The notes: a model not told the origin generated them from the sequence alone. Numbered from the stretch's first letter, positions 19,201 through 27,500 are shown. The stretch is 45,012 nucleotides of DNA from Pseudomonadota bacterium (GCA_017441205.1 JAFRYG010000017.1:1-45012); one strand, 5' to 3'. Translations and numbers: made by a program.

Positions 19201-19808
19201 AGATCGTCGATCATCCGGCTATCTATCAGAAAACAACCCCCATGACGCGAGAGCGTTCCGGAAAAGTCCAGCGACTCGTCGAAATGCTCGAAACCATTAT
19301 CGAAAATGGCGAACGCGCGCTCGTTTTCACACAATACAAAGAAATGGGAGATGTCCTGGTCGATATACTCAAAAAAGAACTCAACCTCGACTTTATTCCA
19401 TTCCTGCATGGAAGCCTGAACTCCAGACAACGCGACGAACTCGTCGCAAACTTCCAATCCAGTGAAGGCTCTCCGGTATTCATTCTGTCACTCAAGGCAG
19501 GCGGTACAGGACTGAATCTTACTGCCGCTACACACGTTTTCCACTTTGATCGATGGTGGAACCCCGCCGTCGAAGATCAGGCCACAGACAGGGCCTACCG
19601 AATCGGACAAACCCAAAATGTCCAGGTCCACAAATTCCTCACACTCGGAACGCTCGAAGAAAAAATCGACACCATGCTCGAAGAAAAGAAAATGCTTTCC
19701 GATTCCATCGTTGATGCCACAGGCGCATGGATTACCCAGTTCGATACAGATGGCCTGCGTGAACTCTTCTCTCTTAGCTCGGATGCAATGATCGATGAAG
19801 CCGACTGA
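16236..19808 (+). CDS. SNF2/Rad54-family ATPase
   Basis: Large DNA-dependent ATPase (1190 residues) of the HepA/SNF2 group, probably a DNA translocase that remodels protein-DNA complexes. The C-terminal half carries the helicase motifs: ADDMGLGKT (Lys740), DEAQ box at 838-841, LTGTPIENRLAELWSILDF, and the second core ending RAYRIGQTQNVQVHKF. The N-terminal half matches the bacterial SNF2-associated region, interrupted by a strongly acidic stretch about residues 285-350. The GTG start gives a plausible N-terminus but has only a weak ribosome site; a later start is possible. It overlaps the SWIM gene by 14 bases, a pairing known from many bacteria. Confidence 0.93.
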   Translation: MNRSKIFVRDYNPVHATFVTRRNAPSDGYLFLWGPEEPDKFDWSRGLRKAGLQDFPSSRLLPAETRLILPARDGRYRIESVKGRKMEMIDAIKVFGTAPLNPPKDRQKSRRLACPSMAAWICAAKFALELIARQCFIPMLKTNGHELYAVWQASFESSLDIGKLRQIASLMPVCAHALYSAPHNRWERQGKGRHRKPTMMWHPEALLRAFLDAAIDAYIRYLMAMPQNAQCIKKIDQTLLAMDHPEPSMPLSELLYYQYNIDINTLKAHAARIVDLTIAAHNNTNTDEADDEEDLDEDETELDESEDDVEDLSEDTDDEAQDMAASDNPDEEASYMDESAAPDSGQDNSSAPRESKIIDPEILAQMQFHELRHLMPMKEYVYPVPVEINTLTSWESRWFKALVGEKSQSRINYHLEDPQLIEAMTQWIAPIRESNDLHDIEARTGFWLEAPTPDTQNFWFLRYVLVAADDPSLAIPASIVFSIGTERLRIDQHCFENPQEQLLTDLGKAAQYFEPLRASLNQSKPEGVFLDVHQAWTFISEVSPQLYSEGFDVRLPEQLTDQGSRRLRARFKICDARPEDIDKSYFGLNDLAGFQWEAALGDEVVSAEEFREIVALKQPLVQWKGSWVLVDPVQLRDIENLINSNESHGTLTRFDAMNRALTGVADPNSPNANIEIVIEGKIADVLERLTQEDIADMTLRAPDTFVGTLRPYQERGVAWLSYQQRLGLGCCLADDMGLGKTIQLICHVLCQIQKHPNDIRGTLLICPMSVVGNWKREFSRFAPSVNVIIHHGSERAQDLETLKAQLQTPGSVVITTYGLITRNSDFLFMHQWALIVLDEAQAIKNASTKRSMLVRELQAEFRVALTGTPIENRLAELWSILDFLNPGLLGTHAKFQRLYGIPIERNNDESAMERLRNLVSPFILRRVKSDPKIIQDLPDKMEHKIYCTLTREQATLYQALVDAEMGKIESATGIARHGQVLALLTRLKQIVDHPAIYQKTTPMTRERSGKVQRLVEMLETIIENGERALVFTQYKEMGDVLVDILKKELNLDFIPFLHGSLNSRQRDELVANFQSSEGSPVFILSLKAGGTGLNLTAATHVFHFDRWWNPAVEDQATDRAYRIGQTQNVQVHKFLTLGTLEEKIDTMLEEKKMLSDSIVDATGAWITQFDTDGLRELFSLSSDAMIDEAD

Positions 19809-21567
19809 TCCCAACACCCCACCAGAAAATGCCACTGACAATTCGCAGAATTCTCCAGTCTTTTCCCGGCTCAGACGCGTCGTGGATATGACTGAACTCA
19901 ATCAGCATTCGCGAACCAAAACACAGCCAGGCAATACCTCAAAACATTCATCCCATAAACCGGATCATGCTGCCTCACCAAATAACCAGGCAGCAAGATC
20001 TGATAAACAAAAGCACAATAAAGCACAACATGGCCCAAAACACCCCACGTCGCTGCAAGCCAGACATGCTTCACATCCGCAGAATGAAAAGCTTTCAGCA
20101 AATGCTGCGGATAATCAGCCTCAGAACGACGCTGCTGAGCTCCCCGATGTTGAACTGCATCCAATAAACGACACACAGTATCTGTCAGCAGATTCCGTTC
20201 AGAAGCAGCCTGCCGGTGATTCATCGACTCAGCTTCCAGCAGCTGCATCCCCTGAAACTGATCCAATCACGATCGAATCCGCCCCCAAACCCATAAAAAA
20301 TAAGCACAGATCTGCGGGACTCCGGCTCTCTGAAAAGCATTCCATCGGAAAACGCGAACATATTAAGGCAACCAAACAATTGGCCAGACAAATCAAATCC
20401 GAAACGTCCGGCAAAACCAACCAGATCAGCGAAAAAATCGACGAAGCACTGATGCTTCAGTCCTGGCGCGCAAAATTATGGAGTGCATGTATCGCATCCC
20501 TCAGTCCGGCGATGGCAATCCAGCTCCCCAAATGCATGCCGCTGGTCCAGGCCAGACTCGTCAATAATCTATGCATCACATGCGGACGCCTCGAAGCTAC
20601 TGTTGTGGAACAGGTCGTTTCCATTTCCCTGCGGCAATTCACCATGGGACAATGGCGCACCGTCATCAGCATGCTTTCAGACAAAGCCATATTCACAACT
20701 TCACTGCTCAATGGGGAACTTCCCGAAGGCATTCTCGACGTCTTTAAGCAATCCAGCCTTTCCCTGTTTCCGACAAAACAAAAGGAATTCTCATTCTCCT
20801 GCGACTGCGACACCAAAACCTTCCCATGCGAACACATCTGCGCTCTCCTGCTCGCCTTTGCACAGGCTCTCGAAGAAGATCCTTTCCATATCCTGACTTT
20901 GCGCGGAATGACACCGGATATGCTGCTCTCGCAGCTCCGCGATGCTCGCTCAGATCAGGTTGTCGATGAAAAAAACAGGCATCACATCAATTACGAAATG
21001 CCAGCACAAAACGTTGATTTCTCTGAGTTTTTCAATTCAAAAGGACAGTTCAGTGAACTCAATTTTCATATTGCATGTACCCCCAATACGCTGATTCGGC
21101 GACTCGGTTCCCCTGCATGCTGGCAAGCGCCCGTCACTCTCTGCGAAGCTGTAATGCCAATCATCGATATCGCAGCACACGAAGCTGAATCACTCGCGAT
21201 GTGCGAACAATTGGAAATTGCATCATCACCGGAAGATTCCACCGAAAACGGCCGTCCCCCCCTGACCTCAAACCGAGCTCCGAGAAATACAGCACATTCT
21301 CCCAGATTTTCCATGCCGGATATGTCTTTCATTAAAACAGTCCTCAGCCCGGAAATACTCGAAACTCTCCCCGATGATCCGGTCGCAACCGCCGAAGACA
21401 TCATTCGATGGCTCAAAACCCGCGGAGCATCTGATATTCGAACGCTCGCAAGAAGAACTCGCCTTCACAAACCAACCATCGAAGCATTTCTCAACGCATT
21501 CTGCGATGCCGGTCTGACCACATCAAGCGGCGAACCCGAAAAGCTCAGATTCGAAGTCACTTTCTAA
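19795..21567 (+). CDS. SWIM zinc-finger protein partner of the SNF2 ATPase
   Basis: 590-residue protein of unknown activity. The SWIM motif CDCDTKTFPCEH (Cys336, Cys338, Cys345, His347; CxCx6CxH) is intact and would bind zinc and probably DNA or protein. Residues 1-190 are low-complexity, rich in Gln, Asn, His, Pro and Ser. A Pro/Glu-rich linker precedes a C-terminal region resembling a winged-helix (TLARRTRLHKPTIEAFLNAF). The ATG lies inside the last codons of the ATPase gene, so the two are translationally coupled; a functional complex is inferred from this and from the same pairing in other genomes. Confidence 0.85.
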   Translation: MKPTDPNTPPENATDNSQNSPVFSRLRRVVDMTELNQHSRTKTQPGNTSKHSSHKPDHAASPNNQAARSDKQKHNKAQHGPKHPTSLQARHASHPQNEKLSANAADNQPQNDAAELPDVELHPINDTQYLSADSVQKQPAGDSSTQLPAAASPETDPITIESAPKPIKNKHRSAGLRLSEKHSIGKREHIKATKQLARQIKSETSGKTNQISEKIDEALMLQSWRAKLWSACIASLSPAMAIQLPKCMPLVQARLVNNLCITCGRLEATVVEQVVSISLRQFTMGQWRTVISMLSDKAIFTTSLLNGELPEGILDVFKQSSLSLFPTKQKEFSFSCDCDTKTFPCEHICALLLAFAQALEEDPFHILTLRGMTPDMLLSQLRDARSDQVVDEKNRHHINYEMPAQNVDFSEFFNSKGQFSELNFHIACTPNTLIRRLGSPACWQAPVTLCEAVMPIIDIAAHEAESLAMCEQLEIASSPEDSTENGRPPLTSNRAPRNTAHSPRFSMPDMSFIKTVLSPEILETLPDDPVATAEDIIRWLKTRGASDIRTLARRTRLHKPTIEAFLNAFCDAGLTTSSGEPEKLRFEVTF

Positions 21568-21627
21568 AGAACAACATGGCTCTGATTCAATGATTCAGTA
21601 CCCCTCGCTTCTCATGCTCAAACCTCT

Positions 21628-22005
21628 GTAAAAAAAAATCGTACATAAAAGTGAAACAACAGCACTCCCGATGGCATCACTATAATGAAGGAATGCTCCT
21701 TCCTGTTCTGTGGAGTGCCATATGTATCCATCCGGTTTTATCTGTCGAAATACCACCCCGACCTAATGTACAGACAGCCGAGGGGCGGTTTTGCAGCATT
21801 GTAACATCCGGACGCGGAATACGACGCTGAAGTTCAGTACATGCCAGGGCACACCGGGAAACCTTTTTTTACGACAGTCCACGTCGGAAAGGGTGGAGTG
21901 TGCCCGGACCACGGCGAGTCAAGGGTTTTCGGGCGTCGGTCGGCGGGTGGGAATGGGAGCGAGAGATAACCCTAAGGTTATCTGCTTCTATATCGACTGC
22001 CCCCC
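21628..22005 (+). repeat. Dispersed structured repeat, copy 3 (long form)
   Basis: Matches copy 4 along its whole length: GTAAAAAAAAATCGTACAT, GATGGCATCA, GAAGGAATGCTCCTTCC hairpin, GTATCCATCCGG, CCGAGGGG.GGTTT, CGGACGCG, ACGAC..GTCGG hairpin, then the GGCGGGTGGGAA block and the palindrome GATAACCCTAAGGTTATC. Its 3' end differs from the other copies and ends in a C6/G6 hairpin. It dominates the gene-free stretch 21568-22410 before rho. Confidence 0.78.
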
Positions 22006-22148
22006 TATCTGTGGGGGGAAGCAGCCATTAAGGTCAGCAAGTACTATAAGAACCCCTGCATTCAGGTGGAGGCGGGCGTCGGTCGGCGGGTGGGAATGGG
22101 AGCGAGAGATAACCCTAAGGTTATCTGCTTCTATATCGACTGCCCCCC
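21931..22148 (+). repeat. 75-bp direct repeat, second copy at 22074-22148
   Basis: Two identical 75-bp segments (21931-22005 and 22074-22148) starting GGGCGTCGGTCGGCGGGTGG, each followed by a C-run/G-run hairpin. The 3' half of dispersed repeat copy 3 has been duplicated locally with a 68-bp spacer. Confidence 0.9.
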
Positions 22149-22304
22149 ATTCGGGGGGCTAAAGTCTCACTGCCGCAAAGGGGAAAAAAACATTAAAGAC
22201 GGCATCTTAATATTCATCCTGAAGGGGCAACAGGTCACAGCCCTGACGCGACGACGTTTGGTTGCAAAACGATCCTTAACTCACCAATAAAAGCAGGCAA
22301 TAGC

Positions 22305-22332
22305 TTGATTTTAGCTCAAAATCACGTATAAT
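22305..22332 (+). promoter_or_regulatory. Promoter of rho with overlapping dyad
   Basis: TTGATT (22305-22310) and a perfect TATAAT (22327-22332), 16 bases apart, place a start about 70 bases before the rho ATG. The dyad TGATTTT-AGCTC-AAAATCA (22306-22324) covers the -35 box and spacer and could be an operator. Confidence 0.7.
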
Positions 22333-22410
22333 GAACCAAAACAATAGCTCTGTGTCTCTTTCGTATCTTGGATACAAGCGGGCTTTCACACATATTAGGC
22401 AGGTTTTATT

Positions 22411-23658
22411 ATGCAAATCAAAGAGATCAAACGCATGCATATCTCGGAACTTCTCGCCAAAGCTGTCGAGATGAAGATCGAAAATGCAACCAACCTGAGC
22501 CGACAGGAACTCGTCTACGAAATTCTGCAGCATCAGGCCAGATTGAGCGGCGAAATCTGGGGTGAAGGCGTCCTCGAAACGCTGCCGGAAGGCTTTGGTT
22601 TTCTGAGATCCCTGGATAACAACTACTTGCCAAGCCCTGACGACATCTATGTTTCCCCGGCGCAGATCAAGCGATTCAACCTCAAAACGGGCGATACCGT
22701 CTACGGCCGCATTCGTCCCCCCCATGAAAATGAAAAATTCTTCGCTCTGCTCCACATCGAACAAATCAACTTCGAAGCCCCTGAGCTTTCGAGAGATAAA
22801 ATCCTCTTCGACAATCTGACCCCGCTCTACCCCCAGGAACGCCTGGTACTTGAGCACGATCCCATCAACTACTCTACCCGCGTTCTCGATATGCTCACCC
22901 CCATCGGCAAGGGCCAGCGTGCGCTCATCGTCGCCCCTCCCCGAACCGGCAAAACCCATCTGCTGCAGAATATCGCAAACGCCATCAGCGAGAATCATCC
23001 CGAAGTCACGCTCATCGTGCTGCTCATCGATGAACGCCCCGAAGAAGTCACCGACATGATGCGAAGCGTTCGCGGCGAAGTCATTTCCTCGACGTTCGAC
23101 GAACAGGCAACGCGACATGTCCAGGTTGCCGAAATGGTCATCGAAAAGGCCAAACGCCTCGTCGAATACAAACACGACGTCGTTATCCTGCTCGACTCCA
23201 TCACACGACTCGCCCGCGCCTACAACACGGTCGTGCCCGCATCCGGCAAAATCCTTTCCGGCGGCGTCGATTCCAACGCACTGCACAAACCCAAGCGGTT
23301 CTTCGGTGCCGCAAGAAATATCGAAGACGGCGGTTCACTGACCATCATCTCAACTGCCCTCGTCGACACGGGGTCCCGCATGGATGAAGTTATCTTCGAG
23401 GAATTCAAAGGCACCGGCAACTGCGAACTCCATCTTGACCGCAAACTCATGGAACGACGCACATTCCCATGCCTCGACATCGCCAAATCCGGTACGCGAA
23501 AAGAAGAACTTCTGCTCGATCAGCTCACGCTCAATCGTGTCTGGATCCTGCGCCAGATGATTCAAAACCTCAACGGCGTCGACGCCATGCAGTTCCTCCT
23601 CGACAAACTTTCACAGACAAAGACCAACGCTGAATTCCTCACCTCCATGCAAACGTAG
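22411..23658 (+). CDS. rho: Transcription termination factor Rho
   Basis: Hexameric RNA-dependent ATPase that ends transcription. The 415-residue protein has the N-terminal RNA-binding region ([14 protein letters not shown], a cold-shock-like fold), the Walker A motif [11 protein letters not shown], the Walker B region [16 protein letters not shown], the Q-loop SGGVDSNAL and the R-loop segment EDGGSLTI. The length is normal, with no large insertion. A ribosome site GCAGG lies ahead of the ATG, and a consensus promoter lies about 80 bases further upstream. The long leader and dyad leave room for self-regulation. A terminator hairpin of the bulged-G family follows the stop. Confidence 0.97.
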   Translation: MQIKEIKRMHISELLAKAVEMKIENATNLSRQELVYEILQHQARLSGEIWGEGVLETLPEGFGFLRSLDNNYLPSPDDIYVSPAQIKRFNLKTGDTVYGRIRPPHENEKFFALLHIEQINFEAPELSRDKILFDNLTPLYPQERLVLEHDPINYSTRVLDMLTPIGKGQRALIVAPPRTGKTHLLQNIANAISENHPEVTLIVLLIDERPEEVTDMMRSVRGEVISSTFDEQATRHVQVAEMVIEKAKRLVEYKHDVVILLDSITRLARAYNTVVPASGKILSGGVDSNALHKPKRFFGAARNIEDGGSLTIISTALVDTGSRMDEVIFEEFKGTGNCELHLDRKLMERRTFPCLDIAKSGTRKEELLLDQLTLNRVWILRQMIQNLNGVDAMQFLLDKLSQTKTNAEFLTSMQT

Positions 23659-23675
23659 TTTTGCATCTTCCTGGG

Positions 23676-23750
23676 GCGGCCTATGTGCACGCACATACGG
23701 CTCGCCATGAAGGCGGCTATGGCAAAGCCATACACCGCCTTTTTTTTATT
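23676..23750 (+). terminator. Terminator after rho built from bulged-G hairpins
   Basis: Two hairpins in reverse orientation. 23676-23706: inner TATGTGC / GCACATA with unpaired base and short GC outer stem. 23710-23741: outer AAGGCGG / CCGCCTT, inner TATGGC / GCCATA, loop AAA, unpaired C, followed by a run of eight T, a typical intrinsic terminator for the rho transcript. Confidence 0.8.
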
Positions 23751-23835
23751 TTTTTTGTTTCCCCCAAAATCCCACTGTCATGACAGGACGATGCCATTAT
23801 CCCGGAATCAAAGTCCGGGCTTTAGGATAATATTT

Positions 23836-25251
23836 ATGATCAAAAACAAAAAAACGCTCAATTTCATTGGAATCACCACAATTTCCCTCATTCTTGCAAC
23901 AATCGGTGGTGCATGTACCCCAGATACATCCGAAGACGAAGATGATTATGAACTGACCTGTACCGGTAACGAATGCAGAATTGCAAACCGAGTATTAAGC
24001 TGCTCTCAGGATGGACAGTTTGTTTATGAATATTATGATCCTCAGTTGCCGCATTTATATGGAATACAGGATGATACGGACTATGCATGTGGTTTGTCGA
24101 GCAATATGGCAATTTATTATCTCGATTTAACCAAGGTTAATGAAGGCACTTCTTTCAAATATATATATGAATGCGACACTGACGATAATTATCAATGCAG
24201 AATTATTGACAACAGCATAGGTTGTTATCGTTTATGCGGCACTCAGGGGGAGAATGCTAAAACCTGGTGCGAGCAATACAGAGACACCAGTCACCATTTA
24301 TTCAGAACAATCCCCAGCCAGAACGAGTGTGTGTTCAATTCCATCGATGGTAAATATTATTCAAATACGAAGATTGAAAAATTATTTTGTCCTTCAGATC
24401 GCCCGTGTGATAATACAACAGGATGCTCAAATATTATTGAAGAGGATGGCCGTTATTGCTGGTTTAATAATGAAAGAGCATCGTCTGAGTGCATAGAACG
24501 CAATGGCCAGTTTTATAGTCTTAACTGCAACAATCATTATCCAGAAACAGATATACTCTTGCCAGAGACTCCCAATGATTATTACTATACTGCCGCACTA
24601 TGTGATGTTTGCGAAAAGGTCAATTACCCATACGAAGAAGCTCGTTGCCTTGAAAAATGCAGCGCTGCAGGTGAAGTAAAATATACATGTGATGATTACA
24701 TTAGTATAAAATGGTCATGCAAGGCTCAGGCCAATGGAAATACTTACTGGAGTACCGAAACTTCAGAAAGATGTTATCGGGGATGTGCCGACAACGGAAA
24801 ATGTATCAAATACGAGGGAGAAGGCGAACAATGCTCTCCATCTCAATATCATAGTAAATGTGTCGATAAAGATACACTGATGAATTGCCCTGTCGAGACA
24901 AAGAAAGCTACGGCATCATCCTGCTCTGGCATGGGGCTTTTCTTGGATTATATATTATCATTTAGTGATAATCAATCAGGTGACAGGAATTTAATTTGTC
25001 TTGAAACAAAGGATGGGGCGGAATGTGTCACTGAGAAAAATCCAAATCCCTGCACAAAAGAAGGTCAAAAGGTAACCAGATGTGGAATACTCTTTCCGGA
25101 TAACCCCGAAGCCCGAACCGCATACAAAACCGATTTGATCTGCAAAAAATACTCCGACGGGTCATTGCGGTATGTTATTAAAGATATGACCGCCCTTCAA
25201 AAGTGCGCCACGAATAAATGCAACGCTGCTCAAAGTGATTGTGAAAAATAA
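23836..25251 (+). CDS. Cys-rich secreted lipoprotein
   Basis: 471-residue predicted lipoprotein with N-terminal signal peptide and lipobox IGGAC (Cys27), followed by an acidic linker TSEDEDDYE. The rest is rich in Cys, Tyr, Asn and Asp, with many irregularly spaced cysteines suggesting disulfide knots; no enzyme motif is visible. The start at 23836 is chosen because AGGA sits about eight bases upstream and a signal peptide follows directly; the frame is open further upstream through the rho terminator. Base use is AT-richer than in rho or gltX. It belongs, by style, with the proteins at 6029 and 34139. Function unknown. Confidence 0.8.
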   Translation: MIKNKKTLNFIGITTISLILATIGGACTPDTSEDEDDYELTCTGNECRIANRVLSCSQDGQFVYEYYDPQLPHLYGIQDDTDYACGLSSNMAIYYLDLTKVNEGTSFKYIYECDTDDNYQCRIIDNSIGCYRLCGTQGENAKTWCEQYRDTSHHLFRTIPSQNECVFNSIDGKYYSNTKIEKLFCPSDRPCDNTTGCSNIIEEDGRYCWFNNERASSECIERNGQFYSLNCNNHYPETDILLPETPNDYYYTAALCDVCEKVNYPYEEARCLEKCSAAGEVKYTCDDYISIKWSCKAQANGNTYWSTETSERCYRGCADNGKCIKYEGEGEQCSPSQYHSKCVDKDTLMNCPVETKKATASSCSGMGLFLDYILSFSDNQSGDRNLICLETKDGAECVTEKNPNPCTKEGQKVTRCGILFPDNPEARTAYKTDLICKKYSDGSLRYVIKDMTALQKCATNKCNAAQSDCEK

Positions 25252-25304
25252 GCCGCATCGTATAGTATAATATCTTCGCACTCGTATTACAGACCAATAA
25301 AAAA

Positions 25305-25410
25305 GCCTGTGCGTATTGGCAAAGCCAATAGCACAGGCAAGGCGGCGTATTGCAGGATACTGCAATAGCCGCAAACGCGTTCCGTATGCGCACCGGGCGC
25401 ACAGGAACGC
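25305..25410 (+). repeat. Three tandem bulged-G hairpins between convergent genes
   Basis: 25305-25338: outer GCCTGTGC / GCACAGGC, inner TATTGGC / GCCAATA, loop AAA. 25342-25372: outer GCGGC / GCCGC, inner TATTGCAG / CTGCAATA, loop GATA. 25377-25410: outer GCGTTCC / GGAACGC, inner TATGCGC / GCGCACA. Each has one unpaired G on the 5' side between the stems. They fill the short gap between two converging genes. Confidence 0.85.
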
Positions 25411-25426
25411 AATCGGAATACAGAAA

Positions 25427-26389
25427 TCAGAACTTGTATCCCAGATGAATACCGCCGCCGATCATATCCAGAACAGAGATGTATTTAAATCCCAGGTCTT
25501 TTCCTTCAATCGCCTCTGAATACGCTCTATAATTGAAAGTAATATTGTATTGTACAACGACACCCAAAACGAAGCGGTTGTCGAAAACATGTTCGTATCT
25601 CATTTCAAGCGGAACATACATATAGCTGTATTTAAAGAGGTCATGGGGTTCGCCGGTCTTAATATAGGATACATCTGGTTTATCGTATGGATTGGCATAC
25701 GTAATCCACTCATTTACCATCTTAAACCTGAGCTGACCACCCCAACCTGCACTCGCCGAGACTGCATCCCGTTTGCCTTTTCCAAGCGGGATCACCAGTC
25801 TGAGTCTGAGATCGCCGCCGACAAGGGCAGGATAGCCGCCAAAAGCCGTCAGAACAGGCCCAAAGAAAACATTCTTGCCCCAAAGATAACTCAATTGTAA
25901 CTGCAGTTTTGCAACAAAACCAGTCATCTTTTCGTCGAAATCCTGCTCATCAGGCTGCCCCAGACATGTCTTTTCATCGCAGCGACCGGCACCAAACATA
26001 ATATCCGCGCCGAATTTCCATCCACCAAAGTTATCTTTGGCTGTATAGACTTTGTTGTCACTCTGGATCTCTTCCTGAACATACTCAGGCTGAGCACTCA
26101 CAGCCCCCTGATTATCAGCCTCAGTTTGCGGAGCTGCTACTGCAGCCGAATTCTCTGTTTGCGGAGCTGCTGCTGCAGCCGCATTCTCTGTCTGCGGAGC
26201 TGCTGCTGCAGCCGCATTCTCTGTCTGCGGAGCTGCTGCCTCAACAACAGTATTCTCGGCCTGCGGCGCTGCGGGTTCAACAGGAGCTGCCTGTCCTTCG
26301 GCCTCCTGTGCAATGGCAAGCCCGGGAACAGCAAACAGGAATAAAGATATCAGCAGCGTTTGAAATGTGCGGTTAAGATTCAATTTCAT
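25427..26389 (-). CDS. Outer-membrane beta-barrel protein with Ala-Pro repeat linker
   Basis: 320-residue exported protein. The signal peptide ends near GLAIAQ. Residues 25-110 are a flexible linker containing repeats of AAAPQTENAAA, and the rest alternates hydrophobic and polar residues as in a beta-barrel, ending in Tyr-Lys-Phe, the aromatic C-terminus recognised by the BAM complex. AAGGATG lies just before the ATG at 26389; the GTG five codons upstream overlaps that site. No homologous family is recognised by eye. A porin-like or surface-anchoring role is inference. Confidence 0.8.
   Translation of the reverse strand: MKLNLNRTFQTLLISLFLFAVPGLAIAQEAEGQAAPVEPAAPQAENTVVEAAAPQTENAAAAAAPQTENAAAAAAPQTENSAAVAAPQTEADNQGAVSAQPEYVQEEIQSDNKVYTAKDNFGGWKFGADIMFGAGRCDEKTCLGQPDEQDFDEKMTGFVAKLQLQLSYLWGKNVFFGPVLTAFGGYPALVGGDLRLRLVIPLGKGKRDAVSASAGWGGQLRFKMVNEWITYANPYDKPDVSYIKTGEPHDLFKYSYMYVPLEMRYEHVFDNRFVLGVVVQYNITFNYRAYSEAIEGKDLGFKYISVLDMIGGGIHLGYKF
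26138..26252 (-). repeat. 33-bp tandem repeat in the barrel protein gene
   Basis: About three and a half units of 33 bp (11 residues) encode the AAAPQTEN linker repeats. They are in frame, so loss or gain of units only changes linker length. Confidence 0.8.
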
Positions 26390-26451
26390 AAATACATCCT
26401 TCACAAATTAAATTCGCATGCCGCAATGAGCACAGCGAAATAGGCCGTGCA

Positions 26452-26492
26452 GCGAGCCGTAGAGACGTTCCGCGGAACGTCTCAAAGCGAGC
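26452..26492 (+). repeat. Bulged-G hairpin between the barrel gene and arcC
   Basis: Inner stem GAGACGTTCC / GGAACGTCTC closed by the G-TA opening; the flanks are GCGAGC on both sides as direct copies rather than an inverted pair, which would give G-A mismatches in a folded outer stem. Confidence 0.6.
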
Positions 26493-26500
26493 ATAAAAAA

Positions 26501-27454
26501 TCAGCCGACAATTTGCGTGCCGTAACCTTCGGTAATGGCTTCGCAGGCGCGATCGAGCGAAGTAATGATGGCGCGGTTTCCGCCGTTTTCGACGAATTTG
26601 ATGCAGGCGTTGACTTTGGGCCCCATCGAACCTTTGAGGAAATCGCCGCCTTCGGCGAGTCTCTTCATTTCATCGACTCTGATTTCGCCGACGTTCATTT
26701 CGTTGGGTTTGCCGTAGTTCAGTTTGGCGTGGTCGACATCGGTCAGGATGAGGAAGATGTCGGCTTTGATGAGCTCGGCCAGTTTGGCGCCGGCGAGGTC
26801 TTTATCGATGACGGCTGCGGTGCCGTGGAGGCCGTGTTCGTCGCGCACGACGGGGATTCCGCCACCGCCCGAAGCGATGACGATGCATCCGGAGTCAATG
26901 AGTTTGCGGATGACGTCGATTTCGGTGTTATCGATGGGAATGGGGCTGGCAACCACGCGACGGAAGCGTTTTTCGATCGATTCGGGCTTGACCTGCTTGA
27001 TGACCCAGTCGGGTTTTTCTGTGGCGAGCGCTTCGGCTTCGGCTTTGGTAAAGAAGGGGCCGATGGGCTTGGTGGGATCCTTAAAACCGGGATCGTCTGC
27101 CGAAACGACGTCCTGATTGACGATAGCAACGACGGGAATGTGAAGGTCTTCTTCTGCGAGGATGTTTTCGAGTGCCTGTTCAAACATGTAGCCGAGCTGC
27201 CCCTGGGTCATGGCGCCAACGACGTCGAGCGGCATGTCGGGAACCATGGATTTGCCTTCTTCCTGCTGAATGAGGAGGTTGCCGACCTGCGGGCCGTTGC
27301 CGTGTGTGACGACGAGTTTGTAACCGGCTTTGATGAGTTTGACGAGCTCGCGGCTGGTCTTGTAAACGTTGGCGAGTTGTTCTTCTGCAGTTCCCTTGTC
27401 ATCTGCGGCTTTGATTGCATTGCCGCCGAGTGCCACCATGATTGTTTTTGCCAT
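26501..27454 (-). CDS. arcC: Carbamate kinase
   Basis: Cytoplasmic kinase that makes ATP from carbamoyl phosphate in arginine or agmatine/allantoin fermentation, releasing ammonia and CO2. The 317-residue chain begins MAKTIMVALGGNAI, then has LVVTHGNGPQVGNLL, VASPIPI and IASGGGGIPV, all strongly conserved in the family. The length is normal. No arginine deiminase or ornithine carbamoyltransferase gene is adjacent, so the donor pathway is not visible here. The start lacks a strong ribosome site. A terminator-like hairpin sits a few bases upstream on the same strand and could attenuate expression. Confidence 0.95.
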   Translation of the reverse strand: MAKTIMVALGGNAIKAADDKGTAEEQLANVYKTSRELVKLIKAGYKLVVTHGNGPQVGNLLIQQEEGKSMVPDMPLDVVGAMTQGQLGYMFEQALENILAEEDLHIPVVAIVNQDVVSADDPGFKDPTKPIGPFFTKAEAEALATEKPDWVIKQVKPESIEKRFRRVVASPIPIDNTEIDVIRKLIDSGCIVIASGGGGIPVVRDEHGLHGTAAVIDKDLAGAKLAELIKADIFLILTDVDHAKLNYGKPNEMNVGEIRVDEMKRLAEGGDFLKGSMGPKVNACIKFVENGGNRAIITSLDRACEAITEGYGTQIVG

Positions 27455-27461
27455 GATTCAG

Positions 27462-27500
27462 TCCATAAAAAAGAGAAAAGCGCCTAAACCAGATAGGCGC
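27462..27500 (-). terminator. Terminator-like hairpin in the arcC leader (possible attenuator)
   Basis: On the minus strand GCGCCTA / TAGGCGC pair around a seven-base loop (27480-27500), followed by TTTTCTCTTTTTT, and the arcC ATG is only about ten bases beyond. No minus-strand gene lies upstream until gyrA, 3.5 kb away with a plus-strand gene between, so this is more likely part of arcC's own leader than another gene's end. The stretch 27501-27748 otherwise shows only a doubtful 73-codon minus-strand frame. Confidence 0.6.

Noticed and set aside
21791..22290. Short frames inside dispersed repeat copy 3 (and 41264-41527 in copy 4)
   Set aside because: Frames are not kept between the four copies while hairpins are, so the repeat is better seen as non-coding.
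22276..23286. Minus-strand frame of 336 codons
   Set aside because: Antisense to rho and without recognisable motifs.
26447..27487. Long plus-strand frame of 346 codons
   Set aside because: It lies wholly antisense to arcC, which has full family motifs; the frame is a by-product of codon bias.
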